A stretch of DNA of 64,000 nucleotides, from assembly GCF_003010955.1 (NCBI RefSeq), contig NZ_PGGO01000018.1, positions 42,701-106,700 of the forward strand. The letters run 5' to 3'. The position numbers were made by a program, and so were the translations under genes. This DNA comes from Phyllobacterium brassicacearum (GTDB lineage Bacteria; Pseudomonadota; Alphaproteobacteria; Rhizobiales; Rhizobiaceae). Of the stretch, positions 52,926 to 62,485 are shown one piece after another. Within the stretch, counting starts at the first letter, position 1. The number at the start of each line of letters is the position of its first letter. The notes under the pieces are model-generated. The model searched no databases. It was not told where the DNA came from and saw only the letters and a list, made by a program, of their open reading frames with translations.

Positions 52926-53563
52926 GCGGTGGCTCTTTCTCCAAAGAACAATTTTTCGGCAAGACCGAGAATGAACTCGGTGGCGAGGGCCAGCAGCGCT
53001 ATCGGAATGGCACCCACGAGCAGGCGCGACATGTCCATCATGCTGATGCCGACAGCGATGAAGTCGCCAAGTCCGCCTCCTCCGATGAATGGCGCAAGCG
53101 TCGCCCCCGCCAAGACCTGAACCGCCGCGGTGCGTGCGCCAGCGAACATTGCAGGTGCAGCAAGCGGGACGCGGATCTTGCGCAGGACCTGTCGGCGGCT
53201 CATACCCATGCCGGTCGCTGCCTCCACGGCATCCGGATCCACATCGCGCAGGCCTATAAACGCATTCAGAAGAATCGGCGGCAAGGCGAGAATCGTCAGG
53301 GCGACGATGGATGGCCCCAGGCCAATGCCGAGCAGCGGCATCATGATGGCCAGGATTGCAAGGCTCGGAATAGTGCGCATGGCATTGATCGTGTTGATCA
53401 CGACAACGGCGAGCCCCCGGCGATTGATAATCAGGATAGCGAGGGGCAGGCCAATCGCCAAAGCGAATGCCAACGAAACCCCCGACATGACCAGATGCCG
53501 ACCGAGCGCTTCGAAAAACTCCGGCTGGTTGTTGATGATCCAGGTGAACGCAGTGCTCAGCAT
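52922..53563 (-). CDS. OpuC-type ABC transporter permease
   Basis: The permease of 213 residues (ATG 53563; the frame extends to 53614 but the upstream permease stop is at 53568) has the OpuCB/OpuCD layout: a hydrophobic N-terminus (LVMSGVSLAFALAIGLPLAILIINRRGL), the ALPPILLNAFIGLRDVDPDAVEAATGMGMSRRQVLRKIRVPLAAP EAA loop and the C-terminal FIGGGGLGDFIAVGISMMDMSRLLVGAIPIALLAL. It couples with the ATPase and the partner permease. Confidence 0.92.
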   Translation of the reverse strand: MLSTAFTWIINNQPEFFEALGRHLVMSGVSLAFALAIGLPLAILIINRRGLAVVVINTINAMRTIPSLAILAIMMPLLGIGLGPSIVALTILALPPILLNAFIGLRDVDPDAVEAATGMGMSRRQVLRKIRVPLAAPAMFAGARTAAVQVLAGATLAPFIGGGGLGDFIAVGISMMDMSRLLVGAIPIALLALATEFILGLAEKLFFGERATA

Positions 53564-53567
53564 ATCT

Positions 53568-54185
53568 TCACCGTCCCTGAACCAGCAGTTTTTCGGCTCG
53601 ACTGAGAAGAACATCGAAGAAAGTGGCCATCAGCGCTGTCAGAATTCCACCAACGAGTATTTTCTCGGTGTAGCTCTGATCGATGCCCATAAGGATGATG
53701 GTGCCTAGGCCGCCGCCATCGATGAAGGCCGCAACAGTGGCGATGCCGATGACGGTTACAAGGGCGATGCGAATTCCCGACACTATCAGCGGCAGTGCCA
53801 ATGGCAACTCTATGCGGACGAGGCGCTGCCACGCACTATAACCCATGCCGTCAGCCGCATCGAGCACATCCGCCGGGACGCCGCGCAGACCGGTGACGAT
53901 ATTGCGCAGAAGTATGAGCAGGCAATAGGAGGAGAGCCCGACTAGCGCCGGCTTTGTTCCGAGGCCAAGCCATGGAATAAGTAGTGCAAACAATGCGAGA
54001 CTTGGTATGACGAAGATGATGCCGGTAATCGTCAGGACGAAAGCATAGAGCTTCTGCCGACGGGCACAGAGGACACCAAGGATCAGCGCGATCACCAATG
54101 CGATGAGCACCGAGGAAACCGACAGGACAAGATGCTGCCAGGTTGCGGTCAGAATTTCCGGGATATTCTTGGGAGTCCAGTTCAA
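53568..54185 (-). CDS. OpuC-type ABC transporter permease (partner)
   Basis: The 205-residue permease repeats the same fold: WQHLVLSVSSVLIALVIALILGVLCARRQ, FVIPSLALFALLIPWLGLG, and the EAA loop DVLDAADGMGYSAWQRLVRIELPLALPLIVSGI, with C-terminal FIDGGGLGTIILMGIDQSYTEKILVGGILTAL. It is the first transporter gene after the substrate-binding protein (about 110 bases gap). Confidence 0.92.
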   Translation of the reverse strand: MNWTPKNIPEILTATWQHLVLSVSSVLIALVIALILGVLCARRQKLYAFVLTITGIIFVIPSLALFALLIPWLGLGTKPALVGLSSYCLLILLRNIVTGLRGVPADVLDAADGMGYSAWQRLVRIELPLALPLIVSGIRIALVTVIGIATVAAFIDGGGLGTIILMGIDQSYTEKILVGGILTALMATFFDVLLSRAEKLLVQGR

Positions 54186-54297
54186 AAGAGTCGTCCTGCC
54201 TGCGTCGTCGTCAGCCGTAACGAAACAGCGGAGATGGGATCATCTCCGCCGTATCATGTTCAGGACGGTGCAACCTTCCGGTTTCACCGCAATCCGA

Positions 54298-55179
54298 TCA
54301 AATTCCCTTGGCCTTCAGGAATTCTTCCGCGACTTCCTTCGGCTCCTTCTTGTCCCGTTCCACCGCCGCGTTGAGGTCGCGCATGATTTCGTTGGTAAGC
54401 AGCGGGCTTACCTTGTTTAGGACTTCGGCTATCTTCGGGTTCTTGGCCAGAGCATCCTGACGGACTACCGGCACAAGATAATAGGGCGGGAACAGATGCT
54501 TGTCGTCGTCAAGCACGACGAGATCGCTGTCGGCAATCTGCCAGTCGGTGCTGAAACCATAGGAGACATCAATGTTCTTGCTTGTCAGCGCGCTGTAACG
54601 AATGCCTAGCTTGGCGAAGATGCGGAAATCCTTGAATTCTATACCGTAGACTTGCTTCAAGCCGGGCAGACCGTCCTTGCGCTCACCAAAGCCGCCTTCG
54701 GCACCGAAGGATAGTTCCTTCGACGCCGGCCCGAGGTCGGTCAATGTCTTGAGTTTGTATTTCTCGGCAGTCTCTGGAAGAGTGATAATCGCGTAGCCAT
54801 TGTTGATCTGCGTCGGCTCAAGCAATGTCAGCTGCAGGTTCTTCTCGTAATAATCCTTGACGTCCTTGTAGATCTTGTCGGCAGAACCCGACAGGTCGCC
54901 CTTTACGACGGCTGCAAGCGCCGTGCCAGTGTATTCTGGATATAGGTCGATCTCACCATTCGTCAGCGCCGAATGGGCAATCAGCGTTGCACCGAGATTA
55001 AGCCGGCGTTCAACAGTGACTCCCGCTTTTTCCAGCGCCTGCGCGTATATTTCGGCGACAACGAACTGCTCGGTAAAATTCTTGCTGCCAATTTTCACCG
55101 TTTGGGCAATGCCCGACGTTGCCGCCGTCAATGCTACCAATACGCCGAGCCCAATCGAGGCGACACTCTTGAAGATCAT
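54298..55179 (-). CDS. Quaternary amine-type ABC substrate-binding protein (OpuCC/EgtU-like)
   Basis: The 293-residue periplasmic protein has a Sec signal peptide (MIFKSVASIGLGVLVALTAATSGIAQ, cleavage near residue 26) and the OpuAC-type fold: VKIGSKNFTEQFVVAEIYAQALEKAGVTVERRLNLGATLIAHSALTNGEIDLYPEYTGTALA, a classical opening for these binding proteins. An AIITLPETAEKYKLKTLTDLG hinge follows. Binding site aromatics cannot be assigned without a structure. It begins the importer operon upstream of the two-monooxygenase operon; the ligand should be a quaternary or betaine-like amine. Confidence 0.92.
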   Translation of the reverse strand: MIFKSVASIGLGVLVALTAATSGIAQTVKIGSKNFTEQFVVAEIYAQALEKAGVTVERRLNLGATLIAHSALTNGEIDLYPEYTGTALAAVVKGDLSGSADKIYKDVKDYYEKNLQLTLLEPTQINNGYAIITLPETAEKYKLKTLTDLGPASKELSFGAEGGFGERKDGLPGLKQVYGIEFKDFRIFAKLGIRYSALTSKNIDVSYGFSTDWQIADSDLVVLDDDKHLFPPYYLVPVVRQDALAKNPKIAEVLNKVSPLLTNEIMRDLNAAVERDKKEPKEVAEEFLKAKGI

Positions 55180-55413
55180 GATGTTCCCTGCAAGCTAAAG
55201 TAGGAACGTTTGTATCCTACTGGTTTCGTTGTCGAATTCGCATGCTAGTCATCTGGGGCGGCAAGTCGCAGAACAATTTGCCAATGTTTCCCGTAGAAGT
55301 AGAATTTATTTACTATGCGATTGCAACTCGGAATGTTCCTCAAAAGCGTGTCACCCGCTGGTCCGTTGCCGTTCCAGGTACCCGTCACGCATCATGCCGT
55401 GGCAAATGCAACT

Positions 55414-56310
55414 TCAATTGAGTGGTACGTATTTGCGCCAGTCGTGTTCTTCTTTGAACCCAAGGATCTCCCGCGCCTTGCGGTTGGATAATGGCGCTTC
55501 GAATTCATCCATTTCGCGCCGTACCGGCACACCGGCACAGTATTTTGCCAGAAATTCCCGCGTGGACAATGTAGCGGTGATCGTGTCGTTGACAGCGTTG
55601 AACACCTGAAATCCAAGACCGTCCTTGCGAATTGCCAGATCCACGATCTGGCCGAGGTCCCTTGCATCGATATAGCTCCAAGCATTGCGTTTGCGCGACA
55701 TCGGATTGGCGAGGAACGCGGGGAAGCGATCATATTCATGAGGTTCGATCACGTTTCCGATCCGCAGTGCGTAAATATCGGCTCCTGTCCGCATGGCAAA
55801 GGCACGAGCGGTTTTTTCGTTCACCAGCTTGGACAGGCCGTAGCTATCCATTGGATCAATATCGTAATCTTCCTCAAGCGGAAAATGATGAAAATCCTTG
55901 TCGCCTTCAGCAAAGCAGACACCGTAGGTCGTTTCGCTGGACGCGATAATGATCTTCCTGATCCCGAGCTTAACAGCAGCCTCGATGACATTGTACGTCC
56001 CTATCGTATTGATCCGAAACGTCTCGTTGTCCGGCTTGATCAAGACCCGCGGGACGGCCGCGAAATGCACGACGGCATCGATCGGCTTCGGTCCCTTCCC
56101 GGTCTCGAAACCTTCGAAACCGAAATGACTGGATAAGGCATTGAACATCTCGCCGCTATCGGCGATGTCTGCGATCAGGGTATTAACGCCCGGGTATTCG
56201 AGCGGCACGAGATCGACATTCAACACGTCGTAGCCTCGATCGGCCAGATAAGGAACCACATGCCGTCCCGCCTTACCGGCGCCACCAGTGAATACAATCC
56301 GCTTGTTCAT
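55414..56310 (-). CDS. NAD-dependent epimerase/dehydratase (SDR family)
   Basis: The 298-residue protein (ATG 56310 with AAGGAG eight bases before; longer frame to 56364) is an extended-type SDR. Glycine motif VFTGGAGKAGRHVVPYL (GxxGxxG) is near residue 10, the catalytic Tyr-x3-Lys is DSYGLSKLVNEK, and IIIASSETTYGV supplies the Ser. It could be a uronate dehydrogenase or a UDP-sugar epimerase. It is upstream in the gene row of the FrcC-like permease, so it probably acts on the imported sugar or sugar acid. Confidence 0.86.
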   Translation of the reverse strand: MNKRIVFTGGAGKAGRHVVPYLADRGYDVLNVDLVPLEYPGVNTLIADIADSGEMFNALSSHFGFEGFETGKGPKPIDAVVHFAAVPRVLIKPDNETFRINTIGTYNVIEAAVKLGIRKIIIASSETTYGVCFAEGDKDFHHFPLEEDYDIDPMDSYGLSKLVNEKTARAFAMRTGADIYALRIGNVIEPHEYDRFPAFLANPMSRKRNAWSYIDARDLGQIVDLAIRKDGLGFQVFNAVNDTITATLSTREFLAKYCAGVPVRREMDEFEAPLSNRKAREILGFKEEHDWRKYVPLN

Positions 56311-56418
56311 CTCGGTATCTCCTTGAATACTCCTAATCCCGGCCAGCTGTGCTCGAGACTTCAACCGATAAGCGCGCTCGTCCGGTCATCCCCGACAATT
56401 TGAAATGGCACGAACCGG

Positions 56419-57417
56419 TCACTCGCTCTGGCGGAATTTTCGCAACCTGTCGAACAGGACTGCCAGCAGGATGGCTCCACCAATAAAACAACCTTGCCAG
56501 AACGCATTGATGCCGAGCAAGCCAAGGCTGTTGCGGATAACTTCGATGAGCGCCGCGCCGACAAGTGCACCGAAAGCCGTGCCGACGCCACCGGCCAACG
56601 CGGCCCCGCCTATAACCGCTGCTGCGATAACCTGAAGTTCGAGGCCGGTACCAATATTGGTGGTGATCGCGCCGAGCCAGCCGGTTTGAATAATGCCGGC
56701 GATGCCTGCGGAAAGGGACGAGATCATATAAACGGCAACTTTGATCGGGCGAACCGGAACGCCGGTGAGCGTTGCCGCATGTTCATTGCCGCCTATGGCA
56801 TAGACGTGGCGACCGAACTTCGTCCAACGGAGTACGAAACCCGTAATCAATGCCAGTACGATCATGTAGAGAACGGGGTTGGCGATGCCAAAAAACCAGG
56901 CGCCGCCGCCGAGCGAAAGAAGCTTGTCGTGATCTGGTCCGAACTGGAACACAACAGTGTTGCCAGAGGCCACCATCGCCAGACTTCGCGCGATCGATAA
57001 TGTGCCGAGCGTGACCACAAATGGTGGCATACCGATATAGGCGATCAGCAACCCGTGGAAAGCCCCGACAGCAAGTGCTGTGCCAATGGACGCTGCGATA
57101 CCAACCTCGATGCTGTAACCGGCATGCATGACGACCCCGAGTATCATGCTGCACAAACAGAGCACCGAACCCACCGACAGATCGATGCCTCCAGTGATGA
57201 TGACAAGGGTCATGCCCAGAGCAATGATCGCAACGAATGTGACATTGCGCGTGATGTTGTAGAGATTTTTCGCCGTCGCAAACGAGTCCGTGGCGAACGA
57301 CAGGAAGATGCAAGCGAGAACGACGGCGACGAGAACCCAGAAGGTCTGGCTCCCCAACTTTTCGGAGAGCCAAGTCTGCTGCTTCTGCCCAATCGTCTGG
57401 TCAAGAGTAACTGCCAT
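56419..57417 (-). CDS. Sugar ABC transporter permease (RbsC/FrcC-like)
   Basis: The 332-residue protein is a member of the ribose/branched-sugar permease family with about ten hydrophobic segments: LVAVVLACIFLSFATDSFA, NVTFVAIIALGMTLVIITGGIDLSVGSVLCLCSMILG, and the C-terminal VGGAALAGG-type segment (IGGAALAGGVGTAFGALVGAALIEVIRNSLGLLGINAFWQGCFIGGAIL). GGIDLSVGS is diagnostic. It pairs with the single-domain ATPase at 57459 and the binding protein at 58731, the FrcBCA arrangement. Confidence 0.92.
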   Translation of the reverse strand: MAVTLDQTIGQKQQTWLSEKLGSQTFWVLVAVVLACIFLSFATDSFATAKNLYNITRNVTFVAIIALGMTLVIITGGIDLSVGSVLCLCSMILGVVMHAGYSIEVGIAASIGTALAVGAFHGLLIAYIGMPPFVVTLGTLSIARSLAMVASGNTVVFQFGPDHDKLLSLGGGAWFFGIANPVLYMIVLALITGFVLRWTKFGRHVYAIGGNEHAATLTGVPVRPIKVAVYMISSLSAGIAGIIQTGWLGAITTNIGTGLELQVIAAAVIGGAALAGGVGTAFGALVGAALIEVIRNSLGLLGINAFWQGCFIGGAILLAVLFDRLRKFRQSE

Positions 57418-57458
57418 TGTCGACCTTCGATTCTTTCAAATTCCGGCTAGGACGCCGA

Positions 57459-58202
57459 TTATACTACTTGTTCGATGGCGCCGGTAATGAGCCCCGTGAC
57501 TTCTTCTGGCGAGCTTGCTGCAATGCGTTTGTCAGCGACTTTCCTGCCTCGCCGCATGACGATCACGCGATCGGCAACATCGAAGACGTCTGGCATGCGG
57601 TGACTGATGAGAACCACGGCAATGCCCTGGTCGCGAAGGTGACGGATCAAGTTAAGGACTTCGGCGATCTGCCGCACAGAAATCGCCGCAGTCGGCTCAT
57701 CCATCAGGACGATCTTCGCCTCGGATAGCCTGGTGCGAGCGATCGCCACTGCCTGCCGCTGACCACCTGACATCTGCTTGACGAGATCGCGCGGGCGGGT
57801 CTCCGACTTGAGTTCGGCGAAAATCTGGCCTGCTCGTCGGTACATGGTCGCGTAGTCGAGAATCCGAAAGGGTCCAAAGCCCCGGCGAAGCTCTCGGCCG
57901 AGAAACACATTCGCCGCTGCAGTAAGATTGTTGCATAGCGCCAGATCCTGGTAAACGATCTCGATGCCGTGCTGGCGCGCTTCTACCGGCTTGTGAAGAT
58001 TAAGCTCGGTGCCGTCCATGCGCATGGAGCCATGGCTCGGACGAAAGTTGCCGGCAATCATTTTGACGAGCGTCGATTTGCCGGCTCCGTTGTCTCCCAT
58101 AAGACCGACCACCTCGCCGGCTTGTATGGAAAGAGAAACATCACTGACAGCCTGGATGGCTCCGAAATGTTTGGAGATGTTGATAAGCTCAAGAACTGCC
58201 AT
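57459..58202 (-). CDS. Sugar ABC transporter ATP-binding protein (FrcA-like)
   Basis: The 247-residue single-domain ATPase resembles FrcA rather than the double RbsA: Walker A GDNGAGKST (about 35-43), signature MSGGQRQAVAIARTRL, Walker B IVLMDEPTAAIS and the H-loop VVLISHRMPDVFDVADRVIVM. The N-terminus MAVLELINISKHFGAIQAVSDVSL fits the family. It lies on the minus strand, followed by the permease; the binding protein is divergent across a 528-base gap. Confidence 0.92.
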   Translation of the reverse strand: MAVLELINISKHFGAIQAVSDVSLSIQAGEVVGLMGDNGAGKSTLVKMIAGNFRPSHGSMRMDGTELNLHKPVEARQHGIEIVYQDLALCNNLTAAANVFLGRELRRGFGPFRILDYATMYRRAGQIFAELKSETRPRDLVKQMSGGQRQAVAIARTRLSEAKIVLMDEPTAAISVRQIAEVLNLIRHLRDQGIAVVLISHRMPDVFDVADRVIVMRRGRKVADKRIAASSPEEVTGLITGAIEQVV

Positions 58203-58730
58203 CCGTCGTCCTGCCTCCCGTCCCTTATATGCTCGGTGTCGTCCGGCATCGTTCGCAGATCAAGCGGACGTTGTCGCGATCCCGTTATTCCAGCTTCCTC
58301 CATGGAAAACGGCGAGCTCATTTAGGCGTTCAAATCCGAGCATCAATCAACTTTCAGGTGAATTCAAGCCCGCACACACCAAAAATCGTTTTATATGACA
58401 AATAGGCGTTGACGCGGGAACTTTGCCGATATTAGCTAATCTCGGGAGGAAAATCCTTGTCACCAGCGCGGTAGGCAAGGTCGGGGGAGGATGCCCGATC
58501 ACACTGATTTTCCAAGGCTCACATCCGCGCGCTCTGCGACTGGTTCAATTCGAGAACTGGGTGGACAAAAGCAAGGCAAACACCTCTTGGGTTCGCACTA
58601 TGGACTGGCAATGCTCTTCGACTCGGTCGGGCGATGCAAGCGTTTAGACAATGGCGTCATCGTGCACCGTATCCGAAGTTAATCTGGTGTGATGGACGCT
58701 CAATGTCCGTCTGTTTCAAGGGAGGAATAA
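58203..58730. other. Divergent 528-base regulatory region of the FrcBCA-type locus
   Basis: No gene is supported. A TTGACG at about 58409-58414 lies 15-16 bases before an ATTAG/TATTAG sequence, a weak sigma70-type promoter candidate facing the binding-protein gene. Just before that gene GGGAGGAATAAATG is an excellent ribosome binding site and GGAC...GTCC (58692-58706) is a small dyad. The unusual length leaves room for an operator or a leader RNA. Confidence 0.4.
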
Positions 58731-59720
58731 ATGAGGAAATCACTACTGCTCATCACCGCGGCGGTCTTGGCGCTTGGCGCTGGACCTGCCCTTGCAAAGA
58801 AACAGCTCGTCATCGTCGTGAAAGGTCTCGATAATCCGTTCTTTGAGGCTATTCACCAGGGTTGCGAGAAGTGGAACAAAGAAAACGCCAGTTCGGACTA
58901 TGAGTGCTTTTATACCGGCCCGGCATCAACGTCAGATGAAGCCGGCGAAGCTCAAATCGTGCAGGATGTGCTCGGCAAGGCTGATACGGCAGCGGTTGCC
59001 ATCTCGCCGTCCAATGCCAAGCTGATCGCTCAAACCATCAAGACGGCCAACCCGTCGGTTCCAGTGATGACGCTGGACGCGGACTTGGCCGCTGAAGATT
59101 CAGCGCTGCGCAAGACCTACCTTGGTACTGACAATTACCTGATGGGCTTCAAGATCGGCGAGTACATCAAGAAGGGCAAACCCAACGGCGGTACGATCTG
59201 CACGATCGAAGGCAATACAGGTGCAGATAATATCCTGCGCCGCGCCCAGGGGATGCGCGATGCATTGACCGGCCAAAAGGGCCTCGCAGAGCTCAAGGGT
59301 GAAGGCGGATGGACCGAAGTTGCGGGCTGCCCCGTCTTTACCAATGATGACGGCGCCAAGGGCGTCCAGGCGATGACGGACATTCTTGCCGCCAATCCAA
59401 AACTGGACGCCTTCGGTATTATGGGTGGCTGGCCACTCTTCGGTGCGCCTCAACCCTACCGCGATCTGTTCAAGCCTATGGCTGAAAAGATCGCCAGCAA
59501 TGAGTTCGTCATCGGTGCCGCCGACACAATCGGTGATGAAGTCGCCATCGCCAAGGAGGGCCTGGTAACGGCGCTCGTCGGACAGCGGCCGTTCGAGATG
59601 GGATACAAGGCTCCGTCGGTGATGATTGATCTGATTGAGGGCAAGCCAGTCGAAGATCCAGTCTTCACCGGCCTTGACGAATGCACCAAGGACACGGTTG
59701 ATACCTGCATCCAGAAGTAG
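58731..59720 (+). CDS. Sugar ABC transporter substrate-binding protein (RbsB/FrcB-like)
   Basis: The 329-residue periplasmic protein has a Sec signal peptide (MRKSLLLITAAVLALGAGPALA) and the fold of Peripla_BP_4: KQLVIVVKGLDNPFFEAIHQGCEKWNKENASSDYECFYTGPASTSDEAGEAQIVQDVL, and a C-terminal TALVGQRPFEMGYKAPSVMIDLIEGKPV. A Cys pair (Gly-Cys-Glu near 42 and the EC near 59) might form a disulfide. It captures a pentose/hexose-type sugar or uronate for the FrcC/FrcA-like proteins; divergent from the ATPase gene. Confidence 0.92.
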   Translation: MRKSLLLITAAVLALGAGPALAKKQLVIVVKGLDNPFFEAIHQGCEKWNKENASSDYECFYTGPASTSDEAGEAQIVQDVLGKADTAAVAISPSNAKLIAQTIKTANPSVPVMTLDADLAAEDSALRKTYLGTDNYLMGFKIGEYIKKGKPNGGTICTIEGNTGADNILRRAQGMRDALTGQKGLAELKGEGGWTEVAGCPVFTNDDGAKGVQAMTDILAANPKLDAFGIMGGWPLFGAPQPYRDLFKPMAEKIASNEFVIGAADTIGDEVAIAKEGLVTALVGQRPFEMGYKAPSVMIDLIEGKPVEDPVFTGLDECTKDTVDTCIQK

Positions 59721-59729
59721 TTGCAAAAC

Positions 59730-59757
59730 AGGGGCGCGCCAACCGAGGCGCGTCCCT
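59730..59757 (+). terminator. Hairpin after the binding-protein gene
   Basis: AGGGGCGCGCC pairs with GGCGCGTCCCT with one mismatch around a six-base loop, ten bases after the stop codon. There is no clear U-run, so it may be a message-stabilising stem that lowers expression of the following dehydrogenase gene, or a weak terminator. Confidence 0.5.
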
Positions 59758-59822
59758 GATTTGCTTCGATCATTGGGTCGCAATGAGCTCTGCCGGCGGC
59801 GCCAGAGAACCGGAGCACAGAA

Positions 59823-60896
59823 ATGCGAGAATATGCAATCGCCGCGATCCCCGCAGATGGAATCGGCCCTGAGGTAATTGCAGCCGGAACGACGGTCCTT
59901 GCAAGTCTTGAGAAACGCCTTGGTGACATCAAGTTTAACATTAAAACTTTCGACTGGGGCTCGGACTACTACAAGAAGCACGGCGTCATGATGCCGGCAG
60001 ATGGCTTGAGCCAACTAAAGAAGTTCGACGCCATCTATTTCGGAGCCGTCGGCGCACCCGATGTTCCGGACCACATCACACTCTGGGGCCTGCGCCTGCC
60101 TATCTGCCAGGGATTTGACCAGTATGCCAATGTCCGCCCGAGCAAAATCCTTCCGGGTATCACCCCTCCACTACGCAACTGCGGTCCGGGAGACCTCGAT
60201 TGGGTTATCGTGCGCGAGAATTCCGAAGGCGAGTATTCCGGTCACGGCGGACGGGCGCACAGGGGACTGCCTGAAGAGGTCGGAACCGAAGTTGCCATCT
60301 TCACTCGCGTCGGTGTCACACGCATCATGCGCTATGCTTTCCGGCTGGCGCAATCGAGGCCACGCAAATTTCTGACGGTCGTCACCAAGTCCAACGCGCA
60401 GCGCCACGGCATGGTCATGTGGGATGAAATTGCCTCTGAAGTCGCGGCGGAATTCCCCGATGTGACCTGGGATAAGATGCTGGTCGATGCAATGACTGTG
60501 CGCATGACGCTCAATCCGAAAAGCCTCGACACCATAGTCGCCACGAACCTCCACGCTGACATTCTGTCAGATCTTGCCGGTGCATTGGCAGGTAGCCTCG
60601 GCGTGGCTCCAACGGCCAATATCGATCCAGAGCGGCGCTTCCCATCAATGTTCGAGCCGATCCACGGCTCTGCCTTCGACATTACTGGGAAAGGCATTGC
60701 CAATCCGGTCGCAGCATTCTGGACTGCGGCACAGATGCTCGATCATCTTGGTGAAGGAGAGACAGCCGCTCGACTCATGCGCGCCGTGGAAGGCGTCACT
60801 GCAGCTGGCATCCTCACGCCTGATGTTGGCGGATCAGCGACTACAAGAGACGTTACCGAAGCTGTTGTCGACGCGATCTACTCCTCAAATGTCTAA
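59823..60896 (+). CDS. ttuC: Tartrate dehydrogenase-like enzyme (TtuC/isopropylmalate type)
   Basis: The 357-residue protein has the same motifs as the 22438 gene: IAAIPADGIGPEVIAAGTTVL, ADGLSQLKKFDAIYFGAVGAPDVPDHITLWGLRLPICQGFDQYANVRPSKILPG, RENSEGEYSGHGGRAHRGLPEE, TNLHADILSDLAGALAGSLG and SMFEPIHGSAFDITG. TtuC-type enzymes convert tartrate, malate or related 2-hydroxy acids with NAD and Mg/Mn. The spacing and sequence match tartrate dehydrogenase best, but the substrate is not proven. Its location after the sugar importer suggests it handles a sugar-acid product. Confidence 0.85.
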   Translation: MREYAIAAIPADGIGPEVIAAGTTVLASLEKRLGDIKFNIKTFDWGSDYYKKHGVMMPADGLSQLKKFDAIYFGAVGAPDVPDHITLWGLRLPICQGFDQYANVRPSKILPGITPPLRNCGPGDLDWVIVRENSEGEYSGHGGRAHRGLPEEVGTEVAIFTRVGVTRIMRYAFRLAQSRPRKFLTVVTKSNAQRHGMVMWDEIASEVAAEFPDVTWDKMLVDAMTVRMTLNPKSLDTIVATNLHADILSDLAGALAGSLGVAPTANIDPERRFPSMFEPIHGSAFDITGKGIANPVAAFWTAAQMLDHLGEGETAARLMRAVEGVTAAGILTPDVGGSATTRDVTEAVVDAIYSSNV

Positions 60897-60979
60897 CCGA
60901 CGGGACATTTGAAGCATCTTGCACTCGGCGTCCTAGCGGTCCAAGACTTGCCCAATGGATTCGGGTACCGGGCCAACAT

Positions 60980-62188
60980 ATGAACAAAAGACAGATTGCG
61001 ATTGTTGGCGGCGGCCCTGCTGGTTTGATGGCGGCCGAATTGTTGTCGCTATCCGGTCACTCGGTAACGATCTATGACAGCATGCCGACAGTCGGTCGCA
61101 AGTTCCTGCTGGCCGGAAAGTCGGGCCTGAACATCACGCATGCCGAAGACTATGCACAATTCGTGCAACGGTTCGGCTCTGCCTCCAACCGGTTGCGTCC
61201 AGCTCTTGATGCCTTCACGCCAAACGATGTGCGCGCTTGGGCAATGGCCCTCGGCACGGAAACCTTTGTCGGCTCATCCGGACGCGTCTTCCCAAGAGTC
61301 ATGAAGGCCTCGCCACTCCTGCGCTCATGGCTCGGCCGGTTGGAGGCACAGGGCGTTCAGATTTTGACTCGTCATCGCTTCACGGGTTTTAACGACGGCG
61401 GTTACACCTTCGAAACTCCGGAGGGAATGAAGATGGTTCAATGTGATGCGGCCTTGCTGGCGCTTGGCGGTGCGAGCTGGCCGCGACTGGGATCCGACGG
61501 TTCCTGGCTGGCTCAGCTGCGAGCCAAGGGAGTAAAGGTCGCCGATCTCCGACCCGCCAATTGCGGCTTTGACGTCGATTGGTCCGGGAATTTCCGGGAA
61601 CGTTTCGCCGGAGCACCGGTAAAATCCGTAACCGCGACGTCGGAAGCGGGCACGTTCCCTGGCGAATTCGTGGTCACGCAGACCGGCATTGAAGGCAGTC
61701 TCGTTTATGCCCATGCAGCCGGTTTGCGTGACCGACTTGAAAAGGAAGGCAAGGCAACTCTCCTGCTTGACCTCATGCCCGGTAGAACTGCCGAACGCTT
61801 GGCACGGGACCTCGGACGGCAGGGCGCCAAGGCAAGCGCGTCTAATCGCCTTCGCAAGGGAGCCGGTTTGGAAGGCGTCAAGGCCGCCCTGGTGAGAACA
61901 CAAGCAGATGCCGCGGATATTGCCGATGCCGGTCGTCTCGCACGAATTATCAAAGCTTTGCCGCTACCAGTTGTCAGACCACGACCCATTGCGGAAGCGA
62001 TCTCGTCGGCGGGCGGCGTTTCCTGGGATAGCGTTGACGACCGATACATGCTGAAGGCACTCCCGGGTGTATTCGTCGCTGGAGAGATGCTCGATTGGGA
62101 AGCACCCACTGGAGGTTACCTTCTTACCGCCTGTTTTTCGACCGGACGTGCGGCCGCCCATGGAATGGAGACATGGCTGCGAGGGTGA
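60980..62188 (+). CDS. FAD-binding flavoprotein of the HI0933/TIGR03862 family
   Basis: The 402-residue product begins with the FAD motif IAIVGGGPAGLMAAELLSLSGHSVTIYDS and has the HI0933-family motif GRKFLLAGKSGLNITHAEDY (GKSGLNITH region). The C-terminal GGVSWDSVDDRYMLKALPGVFVAGEMLDWEAPTGGYLLTACFSTGRAAAHGM is the standard end. Function is unknown; related BaiN/YhiN-like proteins are putative flavin oxidoreductases. It lies 83 bases after the TtuC-like gene on the same strand but does not obviously belong to that pathway. Confidence 0.88.
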   Translation: MNKRQIAIVGGGPAGLMAAELLSLSGHSVTIYDSMPTVGRKFLLAGKSGLNITHAEDYAQFVQRFGSASNRLRPALDAFTPNDVRAWAMALGTETFVGSSGRVFPRVMKASPLLRSWLGRLEAQGVQILTRHRFTGFNDGGYTFETPEGMKMVQCDAALLALGGASWPRLGSDGSWLAQLRAKGVKVADLRPANCGFDVDWSGNFRERFAGAPVKSVTATSEAGTFPGEFVVTQTGIEGSLVYAHAAGLRDRLEKEGKATLLLDLMPGRTAERLARDLGRQGAKASASNRLRKGAGLEGVKAALVRTQADAADIADAGRLARIIKALPLPVVRPRPIAEAISSAGGVSWDSVDDRYMLKALPGVFVAGEMLDWEAPTGGYLLTACFSTGRAAAHGMETWLRG

Positions 62189-62485
62189 ACTGACATGCCA
62201 GATTTACTTGGCGCCGCCCAGTAAATCTCAAGTTTTCGATGCGTCCATACCTAACATTTTCCAACGCATAAAACCGCCATCTGTTTGCGAGACTTAGTAC
62301 AAATCTTTAACATCGCGAACCGGCACTTGCGTCCCCAAGCTTTTGCCAAGTGTTCACTTGAAAACTTTTAGGCGCCTTTGCGCGAACCCTCTTGAATTTC
62401 GTCTTAGCCAGGATTATTTTATTCTTAAGCGTGCACGACACGCTGATGATAATGCTTTGCTTAAGCTTCGTCTAAGGAGGTTGTT

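Noticed and set aside
60171..60554. Antisense frame inside the TtuC-like gene
   Set aside because: Composition and position show a shadow of the real gene.
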